Shown: positions 1 through 5,015 of the stretch, one piece after another
How positions within the stretch are numbered: position 1 is the stretch's first letter
Layout: every line of letters begins with the position of its first letter
NCBI GenBank assembly: GCA_913055195.1
Contig: CAJXJU010000099.1
Location: forward strand, 1 to 5,707
Source of the DNA: an uncultured Desulfohalobiaceae bacterium
GTDB taxonomy: Bacteria; Desulfobacterota; Desulfovibrionia; Desulfovibrionales; Desulfonatronovibrionaceae
DNA length: 5,707 bases
Direction of reading: 5' to 3'
The notes under the pieces: model-generated
Databases searched by the model: none
What the model saw: the letters and a program-made list of their open reading frames with translations, nothing else
What the model was told of the DNA's origin: nothing
Translations under genes and position numbers: made by a program

Positions 1-20
1 AGTCCCTTTTTGCAGGCAAT

Positions 21-48
21 GTTGAATGTTGAATGCTGAATGTTGAAT
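21..48. repeat. Four tandem heptamers, GTTGAAT type
   Basis: Four head-to-tail copies of a 7-bp unit lie at 21-27, 28-34, 35-41 and 42-48. Three read GTTGAAT and the third reads GCTGAAT. On the strand that carries the genes the unit reads ATTCAAC. The array is downstream of cas6. It is not a CRISPR array, because the units are far too short and there are no spacers. I cannot assign a function; it may be a simple-sequence expansion or part of a dispersed intergenic repeat. Confidence 0.85.
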
Positions 49-50
49 TA

Positions 51-69
51 TTATAACAACATGTTATAA
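51..69. promoter_or_regulatory. Palindrome, 8-bp arms, possible operator or RNA hairpin
   Basis: TTATAACA at 51-58 pairs perfectly with TGTTATAA at 62-69 across a 3-nt centre. The size and symmetry suit a dimeric regulator site. The arms are AT-rich, so an RNA hairpin here would be weak. It sits 65-84 bp beyond the cas6 stop codon, in the direction where another cas gene or a CRISPR leader could lie. What it serves cannot be seen from this window. Confidence 0.35.
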
Positions 70-70
70 A

Positions 71-86
71 TTGACATTTTTGTCAA
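71..86. terminator. Small hairpin downstream of cas6, weak terminator candidate
   Basis: TTGACA at 71-76 and TGTCAA at 81-86 form a 6-bp stem with a TTTT loop. On the gene strand it is preceded by a CTTTT stretch and followed by AT-rich sequence without a clean U-run. It is therefore a weak candidate for ending the cas6 transcript. The TTGACA hexamer also matches a sigma-70 -35 box, but I see no well-placed -10 element with it. Confidence 0.25.
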
Positions 87-134
87 AAAGGTCAGATTTG
101 AGTTTTTGCAGTTATCTCATTCAACATTAAACAT

Positions 135-962
135 TTAAAATTCTACATATACCATGCCCATGCCTTTTGTCGTGCCATAACCAATGCCAGCATAAAAAGC
201 ATAATCTGCCAGCAAACATCCAAGTCTGGCTATATGTTTTGCATCTTCAGAATTATCTTTGAGAGAAAGAGTGAACAGACCCTTAAACCCCAACTGTTTG
301 TGATTGCCAAAGTCTAAAATTCTGCTTTGCAGGTTAAAGTGCGAAATTATCCAGGTATCATGCCAGTCTGAGGCAGTGACTTCAGGCAGCATGTTTCCTG
401 ATGTTTGAAAAAAATTCCAGCGCCAGGTAAGAGAATCAAAAATTCTTTTTATATCCGGCAAAACCATGTTTATGTTGCCGGCCTTAAAGGCAGTTGGCGA
501 ATGAAAGTTAAATTTTATTTTTTTACTTTGTCTGGAATTATTTTTTAACCATTTGTGATATAAAAAATCGTAATTTGTTTTTCCTGTTAATTTATGTGTC
601 TTTGTGCTCAGGCCGGTTATTTTGAATTTAATGTTCTGGATGCGTAAAATAGATGAAGATGTAAGTGCTGCCTGAACTATATTGATGGCTTCCTCAGTTA
701 AGCAGGTAATGCGAAAAGAGTATTCGCTGTTTTTGTTGATCAGGATTTTGCGGTTCTGGCAAAGATGAGAAGGGAAAATGATACCCGACAGGGTAAATGG
801 GCGGTAAGGATCGTTATTATGCCATTTGTCTGCAATATCAGGATGAGAAGCACGGATAAGAGAGAAAAAAGCACCATGCACCAGATGACCATTGGTAACT
901 GGTAGAGTTCCCTCTTCAATGGGAGATAGAATGACTAATAGGGCGTTTAAATCGTTTAACAT
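135..962 (-). CDS. cas6: Cas6 family CRISPR RNA endoribonuclease
   Basis: A 275-residue protein that should cut the repeat RNA of a pre-crRNA transcript to release mature crRNA guides. Family hallmarks seen: an N-terminal beta strand leading into a His-containing helix (GHLVHGAFFSLI, residues 25-36), a central HSPTAF segment (154-159), GFKGLFTL (225-232), and a glycine-rich loop near the C terminus (GIGYGTTKGMGM, 259-270). The length is normal for Cas6. H29 is the best-placed candidate catalytic histidine, with H26 and H40 nearby; this is inferred from position. The ATG lies 6 bp after the stop of the TraT-like gene and has no visible Shine-Dalgarno sequence, so translation may be coupled to that gene. 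No better in-frame start follows, because the conserved region begins almost at once. It implies a CRISPR array nearby, but none is in the window. Confidence 0.88.
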   Translation of the reverse strand: MLNDLNALLVILSPIEEGTLPVTNGHLVHGAFFSLIRASHPDIADKWHNNDPYRPFTLSGIIFPSHLCQNRKILINKNSEYSFRITCLTEEAINIVQAALTSSSILRIQNIKFKITGLSTKTHKLTGKTNYDFLYHKWLKNNSRQSKKIKFNFHSPTAFKAGNINMVLPDIKRIFDSLTWRWNFFQTSGNMLPEVTASDWHDTWIISHFNLQSRILDFGNHKQLGFKGLFTLSLKDNSEDAKHIARLGCLLADYAFYAGIGYGTTKGMGMVYVEF

Positions 963-968
963 TATATT

Positions 969-1655
969 TTATATTATGTTGGCTACTTCTCTGGCAATTG
1001 CCTCCAGAACCTGTGTGGAACATTCGTCCCATTTTAAATTTTCTTTTTTCGCAGACACAGTAAAGTTGTTATCCATCTTTACAGGTTTGTTTTCCCCCTG
1101 TGGCCCCTGTTTTTTTATTGTCAGACTGAGATGACAGTTCATGTCCAGCTCACCGATTTTGACCATTGAGCTTGCCAGGTCAGAGATGGCTCCGGCTGTT
1201 ACGCCAACAAGGCCTCCCACCACAGCTTCAACAGGGCCTTTTTGAGCGCCAGCAAGAAAACCTGCTGTTCCACCAACCAGAGCGCCTCCTATTTCTTCGC
1301 CATTTCCCATGACCTCGCGCGCTGATTTATTGCCAGAGCTACCACGAACATAAAGAAAAATATTATATTTTGCAGCTTCCAGTGGCACAATCTGGAATCC
1401 ACGGGCAATAAGGTTTTCTTCTATGAGGGCCTTAAGACGGTCAGCAATGCCAAAAGGGGTGGCGTCTCTTATTTCGACATATACCCCGTCACCTGGCCTG
1501 CCATGAGCAATTAAGGGGTAGGGATTATCAACTGAAATTTTTAGCTCTTTATATTCTATTTTGGCCCGCATTGCAGTATTGATCCCGCAGGCCTGGAGAA
1601 AAAGGCAGAAGATCAACAAAGAAAACAGGGAAAGTTTTTTGTGTTTTCTAACCAT
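969..1655 (-). CDS. TraT-like outer-membrane lipoprotein
   Basis: Predicted lipoprotein resembling TraT, the plasmid-encoded surface-exclusion and complement-resistance protein. I choose the ATG at 1655 (228 residues) over the in-frame ATG at 1679, because only the inner one has a good ribosome binding site (AGAGGA, 5 nt upstream). It has a basic start, a hydrophobic stretch and a lipobox LQAC (lipidated Cys 23), followed by GINTAMRAK, like TraT's GAMSTAIKK. A short helix ending in ARGFQIV (about 84-90) and AAKYNIFLYV (94-103) also match TraT's layout. Residues about 123-165 are a glycine-rich hydrophobic segment (GGALVGGTAGFLAG, then VVGGLVGVTAGA) corresponding to TraT's membrane-inserting region. 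The end, VLEAIAREVANII, parallels TraT's LEDQLAKSIANIL. No conjugation genes are nearby; it sits between another lipoprotein gene and cas6. Family resemblance is good, but the exact role is unknown. Confidence 0.78.
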   Translation of the reverse strand: MVRKHKKLSLFSLLIFCLFLQACGINTAMRAKIEYKELKISVDNPYPLIAHGRPGDGVYVEIRDATPFGIADRLKALIEENLIARGFQIVPLEAAKYNIFLYVRGSSGNKSAREVMGNGEEIGGALVGGTAGFLAGAQKGPVEAVVGGLVGVTAGAISDLASSMVKIGELDMNCHLSLTIKKQGPQGENKPVKMDNNFTVSAKKENLKWDECSTQVLEAIAREVANII

Positions 1656-1660
1656 TTTAA

Positions 1661-1666
1661 TCCTCT
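1661..1666 (-). promoter_or_regulatory. Ribosome binding site that decides the TraT-like start
   Basis: AGAGGA on the gene strand lies 5 nt upstream of the ATG at 1655. The upstream in-frame ATG at 1679 is preceded by AAAACCGCTGA, which has no Shine-Dalgarno match. This supports the shorter protein, which also begins with a more ordinary lipoprotein signal peptide. Confidence 0.7.
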
Positions 1667-1729
1667 TTTGTTTTAACATTCAGCGGTTTTGATTATCACA
1701 AAAGTTTACGGATTCAGGTTCTTCTCATT

Positions 1730-2452
1730 TTAAAAGTCATCGCTACTTGCCAGTTCAGACCAGAACATGCTGATTGCTTTATTATTAAGTTGCTGAAAAC
1801 AATCAATTAATTTTTGTAGTGTAACAAATGGCCCTTCTCCTCTGGGATGGCTGAATTCTCTCTTGCCAGTTAAAGGGTATTGTTTATCAAAAATAATTAT
1901 ATCATGTAATACATCAAAAACAATAAATCTGTCAATAAATTTCATTTCAAATGCCTTGTCACGTTTTGCAAAGGCACCATAGATAGGAATAAGCGCTTTG
2001 GCCATATTGCGTCCAATTTTATTGTCAAAGGTGATTTTCATGTTGCCACACCAGGCAACAATTAAATAACGTGCATTTTGTTGTCTGGCTTCCTTCAGTA
2101 ATGGCTTGAGGTTATATTCTTCAAGATTAAGGACAGGACTGCTAGTCACCAGGCAATGAAAACCAATTTTTTTAATGGAATCAGCAAGCTGGCGTTTAAA
2201 AATTATACCCCAACCAAAATTGATTATTTTTACTCCCAGCGCGTTTTTGACAACAGTGCCTATTTGTTCTGAATCCTTATCATAAAATTTTTCTCCTATG
2301 CTTCTGAGCATTATGGTGGAATTGTTTGTGTCAATTTGAGGAATAGTACCATTATAAGCATAATCAACCTGTATTCTTCTGGTGGCACAACCACAGACAA
2401 GAAAAATGAGCAGTAAGAAGAAAATAACGGATTTGTAATTTTTCCCTGGCAT
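1730..2452 (-). CDS. Predicted lipoprotein of unknown function
   Basis: A 240-residue protein whose first 22 residues form a lipoprotein signal peptide: a basic start, a hydrophobic core FFLLLIFLV (11-19) and lipobox VCGC, with Cys 22 the likely lipidated residue and an extra Cys at 20. The rest is predicted to lie in the periplasm. The start has a clear AAGGAG ribosome binding site 6 nt upstream. I do not recognise a named family. One stretch (helix with RQLADSIKKIGFHCLV, 87-102, then NARYLIVAW, 126-134) follows the same helix, GF-x-x-V, A-(R/K)-Y pattern as the TraT-like protein encoded next, and as small lipoproteins such as YajG, so it may be a distant relative. It lies 33 bp after the membrane-protein gene and 74 bp before the TraT-like start, consistent with one operon. 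Confidence 0.75.
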   Translation of the reverse strand: MPGKNYKSVIFFLLLIFLVCGCATRRIQVDYAYNGTIPQIDTNNSTIMLRSIGEKFYDKDSEQIGTVVKNALGVKIINFGWGIIFKRQLADSIKKIGFHCLVTSSPVLNLEEYNLKPLLKEARQQNARYLIVAWCGNMKITFDNKIGRNMAKALIPIYGAFAKRDKAFEMKFIDRFIVFDVLHDIIIFDKQYPLTGKREFSHPRGEGPFVTLQKLIDCFQQLNNKAISMFWSELASSDDF

Positions 2453-2485
2453 TTTTTTCTCCTTATATTTTTTATAAATTATGAA

Positions 2486-2833
2486 TCAGGCGATTTCCTT
2501 GCCTTCGACCAGATAAATCCAGCCTTTGATGATCCGGTAGATATACCAGATACCCGCAATAATGCCTACTATCATGCCTATTCCATAAAAGAATGTAATA
2601 GCTGTCAGGATAAATGCTACCACAGACCACCAGAAGGTTTTGATTAACCAGTTAAGGTGGCTGAAATAAATAGTTCCTCTGGCATCCTTGCGTTTAAGAT
2701 AAGCGAGAATAAGGCCAAACAGACTGGTCAGACCTGTTAAAAGAGAGACAGCAAAGAGAATATAAGCTGCCCACGTGAATTTTTTGATAATTTCCTGGTC
2801 TGGTGTTTGAGAACCTCCCTGCGTTGCTTCCAT
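2486..2833 (-). CDS. Small three-helix membrane protein, COG3671/DUF4870-like
   Basis: A 115-residue protein with three predicted membrane helices at about 22-46, 66-82 and 84-105. A short soluble N terminus rich in Gln, Gly and Thr precedes them. The loop HLNWLIKTFWWSVV (59-72) resembles the HYRFQIRTFW loop of the uncharacterised COG3671 group, and the end RIIKGWIYLVEGKEI matches that group's basic R-x-x-KG-x-x-x-x-x-x-GEP tail. No enzymatic residues are apparent, and the function of such proteins is not known. The start has a strong AAGGAGG ribosome binding site 8 nt upstream. Unusually, that site forms one arm of a perfect 12-bp inverted repeat. The gene follows can1 after 81 bp and begins the run of three envelope genes before cas6. 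Confidence 0.78.
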   Translation of the reverse strand: MEATQGGSQTPDQEIIKKFTWAAYILFAVSLLTGLTSLFGLILAYLKRKDARGTIYFSHLNWLIKTFWWSVVAFILTAITFFYGIGMIVGIIAGIWYIYRIIKGWIYLVEGKEIA

Positions 2834-2835
2834 AA

Positions 2836-2902
2836 ATTTTCCCTCCTTGAATGGTTTTATAATTTTTGCCTCTATCTAAATAACAATCACAGGAGGGAAA
2901 AT
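2836..2902 (-). promoter_or_regulatory. Perfect 12-bp inverted repeat masking a ribosome binding site
   Basis: ATTTTCCCTCCT at 2836-2847 and AGGAGGGAAAAT at 2891-2902 are exact reverse complements separated by 43 bp. On the gene strand the upstream arm is an anti-Shine-Dalgarno and the downstream arm contains the AGGAGG of the membrane-protein gene. A transcript reading through from can1 could fold and hide that site. A transcript starting inside the loop would lack the upstream arm and be translated freely. No U-run follows the stem, so it is unlikely to be an intrinsic terminator. The pairing is seen directly; the regulatory role is inferred. Confidence 0.6.
2856..2886 (-). promoter_or_regulatory. 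Weak promoter candidate before the membrane-protein gene
   Basis: On the gene strand, TTGTTA (2886-2881) could act as a -35 box and TTATAA/TATAAA (2862-2856) as a -10 box, with an 18-19 nt spacer that is slightly long. It lies in the loop between the two arms of the inverted repeat at 2836-2902. A transcript from it would begin after the anti-Shine-Dalgarno arm. The sequence is AT-rich, so a chance match is quite possible. Confidence 0.22.
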
Positions 2903-2914
2903 CTTACACTTTTT

Positions 2915-4987
2915 TTACACAGTTCGTTTATTTTTCAAAAATTTTTCCACCAACCCGGCAATAAGTTCAGACTGATCCAGGATGGGCAAAGGGATTTGCA
3001 GCAATTCTGATTTTGTGGATGATTGGGCTATATTGACACAATGAGTGGCCCTTATGCCTCCTCGCACAAGCACAGGAACGGCAAAGCGGCCAAAGTTGGT
3101 TCTGGCTTCAGCCATGATTTCATTGCGTACCTTTTGAAAATACCCTTTTTCCACGCCCAGCTTGCAGGATATGCCAAGATATTGATGTTCCCAGACAAGT
3201 GCCACGTCAATTTCTGTTCTGAAGCTTTCTGATTTTTTCTTTTTTGGCCAGTCCCATTTTATGCCTACTGCCAGATCAGTTATTTTATCCCTGCCTGCCC
3301 GTAAAAAGGCAGCAGCAACAATAGGCTCCAGCCAGTGGCCTGTGTCAGGCTTTGACTTAAGAGTGCCGGTCAGTGGCTGATGGCCTTTTAGGTGTACTAA
3401 AAATTTCAGCTTTTCGCGTTCAGAGTCGACATTTGTACATTTAAGAGTGCCATTTTTGGCACACAACACAAGATTTTTTTGCCAGCCCCGCCTGGGAAAA
3501 TATTGTCCTTCCGCGGTATAACTGGCTATAAATTTTGTCATAGCAGTTAAAAAATTCATCTGTCTGTCTATATCGTCTTTAGTAAATTCAACACCCTGAA
3601 GAGCGCCGCCACTTACATAACCCTGAACTATGAGAGGCGCGGAGCTATAAGGTATTTTTTCATTATCATTATATAAATTTAATGATACTAGTTGATCAGT
3701 TCTTAATGAATAAAGTTTTGGCCCTGCTAAAGTGCCTAATGTAAAACTCTGCCCTTTTGTTCCTGGCGTTACATTGACGATCCATTGTTTTTTTTGGAGT
3801 AACTTTTCAAGTTGTTCCTGATTTATAATCTGACCCCACAAAGTACATGGCCAGAATGTGACTTTGCGAACAGGAATATGGCCATTTTCTATCATTTTTT
3901 TGATTCTGGCAGCCAGGTAAAGAATTGTTTCAGTCTTTGTATCTATCAGCAAAATAAGTTCTTCTGGCTTGTGAGTGAAAATAGTGGTGAGTGTTGCTGC
4001 TGGATCACTGCCCAGAACAGTCAGTAAGCCCTGACCAGACCAGTATCTGGTTTTGAGTTGCTGGATTTGGGAGAGCTGGCTGACCTTTTTTCTGGCTCCT
4101 TGTACCTCATAAACAAGAGGCTCCATGTTGTTCAAGATTAATTTCTGTTCCTTGAGGCGAGGAGTAAAATTTGATGCGTTTTGAGACAGGCTTTTTTCCC
4201 AATCAGCAATGCATTGATTCAGGCTGGCATTTTTTTGTTTAAGAAATTTTGTTTTGATGCCATATAAATTGAGACGTTGGGAGGTTGGTGAGTCATTTGT
4301 AACGGCTGTTATGTCCAATGGGATGGTGTTTAATAACCTGGATGCCTTACGGAGAGCCTCCAGATTGCGTGCCTTAAAGAGGATTTCTTTTCTTTCTTCA
4401 TCTGGATTTAAAGTTACTGTTACAAGGCCATAGAGAAGGCCATATTGTTCCTTGCATTGCTTAATTGGAAAGGAATAATCTTTATAATATAGAACAATAT
4501 CATTTTCGATCCGAACATTATCTGATATTTTTTTATTAGTCTTAACGTTATATAGTTGTAACAGATGTTTAAGACCGATATTACATTTTTTTATTTTTTT
4601 GTCTTCGTTAATTAAATAAAGATGATTGTGATCACCATAACAGATATGGATGTTATCGTTTTTTTTGATCCCTGCTCCCATTCTGGCAATGGCAAAATTC
4701 AGCCCGGGCGTAATATCCAGGAAGATAATATCTTCAGGAGTGAAACTGTTAAAGATGTCATTAAATCGATCAGGCAGGTGAGGTGAATAGATATTTGTTT
4801 CTTCAATGTGGACTTTTATGTTTGAATCAAGAGAATGAAAAAAAGATTTTAACTTTGATGCCCTGTGGGATGTCCTGTTGCTGGGAAGAAGATAAATTCT
4901 ATCCAGGTGATATTCGCAATGAATTGTTTTGGCTGCCACAGCTATTTCAGATGGCGAGTTGCCAACCAGAGAAATATAGATATTCAT
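2915..4987 (-). CDS. can1: Can1-like nuclease with two CARF domains
   Basis: A 690-residue CRISPR ancillary nuclease, expected to bind cyclic oligoadenylate made by type III Cas10 and then cut nucleic acid. Order: CARF 1 (about 1-125, with LVGNSPSEIA at 7-16 and DITPGLNFA at 91-99); a degenerate nuclease-like domain (about 160-300); CARF 2 (about 318-440, with VLGSDPAATLTT at 324-335 and the ligand-loop motif NVTPGTKG at 405-412); and a PD-(D/E)XK domain (about 545-650: GHWLEPIVAAAF with E554, TEIDV with D594, ISCK with K609). This is the layout of Thermus Can1 (TTHB155, about 636 residues), a monomer equal to two fused Card1/Can2 halves that nicks DNA when cA4 binds. Ser 607 sits where many relatives have the Glu of ExK. 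The ATG has a GGAG site 5 nt upstream and lies 28 bp after the Rpn gene. Cas6 in the same strand run supports a type III setting. Ligand and substrate are inferred. Confidence 0.87.
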   Translation of the reverse strand: MNIYISLVGNSPSEIAVAAKTIHCEYHLDRIYLLPSNRTSHRASKLKSFFHSLDSNIKVHIEETNIYSPHLPDRFNDIFNSFTPEDIIFLDITPGLNFAIARMGAGIKKNDNIHICYGDHNHLYLINEDKKIKKCNIGLKHLLQLYNVKTNKKISDNVRIENDIVLYYKDYSFPIKQCKEQYGLLYGLVTVTLNPDEERKEILFKARNLEALRKASRLLNTIPLDITAVTNDSPTSQRLNLYGIKTKFLKQKNASLNQCIADWEKSLSQNASNFTPRLKEQKLILNNMEPLVYEVQGARKKVSQLSQIQQLKTRYWSGQGLLTVLGSDPAATLTTIFTHKPEELILLIDTKTETILYLAARIKKMIENGHIPVRKVTFWPCTLWGQIINQEQLEKLLQKKQWIVNVTPGTKGQSFTLGTLAGPKLYSLRTDQLVSLNLYNDNEKIPYSSAPLIVQGYVSGGALQGVEFTKDDIDRQMNFLTAMTKFIASYTAEGQYFPRRGWQKNLVLCAKNGTLKCTNVDSEREKLKFLVHLKGHQPLTGTLKSKPDTGHWLEPIVAAAFLRAGRDKITDLAVGIKWDWPKKKKSESFRTEIDVALVWEHQYLGISCKLGVEKGYFQKVRNEIMAEARTNFGRFAVPVLVRGGIRATHCVNIAQSSTKSELLQIPLPILDQSELIAGLVEKFLKNKRTV

Positions 4988-5015
4988 AAGTTCTCCGTTA
5001 TTGTTGCCGCATAAC

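Larger units (their letters stand above)
39..128. repeat. 10-bp inverted repeat enclosing two smaller hairpins
   Basis: AATGTTGAAT at 39-48 is the exact reverse complement of ATTCAACATT at 119-128, with 70 bp between the arms. The left arm overlaps the last heptamer of the 21-48 array. The enclosed segment contains two shorter palindromes, so the region just downstream of cas6 is structured at two levels. No T-run typical of a strong intrinsic terminator follows it on the gene strand within the window. It could be a remnant of a small non-coding repeat element or a folded 3' region of the cas6 transcript. Confidence 0.5.

Noticed and set aside
21..48. Repeats next to cas6 as a CRISPR array
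   Set aside because: The units are 7 bp and contiguous, with no spacers. CRISPR repeats are about 23-47 bp and separated by unique sequence.
892..1134. Plus-strand reading frame across the cas6 start
   Set aside because: It lies opposite two well-supported minus-strand genes and shows no recognisable domain. The other plus-strand frames (for example 3023-3232, 4783-4989, 5184-5447) are antisense shadows in the same way.
1677..1679. ATG at 1679 as the start of the TraT-like protein
   Set aside because: It has no ribosome binding site and adds eight residues before a normal lipoprotein signal. The ATG at 1655 has AGAGGA at good spacing.
1687..1703. TTTTG/CAAAA inverted repeat between the two lipoprotein genes as a terminator
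   Set aside because: The stem is five pairs with one G-C pair and has no U-run after it. It is too weak to claim.
2463..2477. TTATA/TATAA inverted repeat before the lipoprotein start as a terminator
   Set aside because: It has only five A-T pairs in a very AT-rich gap and overlaps the ribosome binding site. It is expected by chance.
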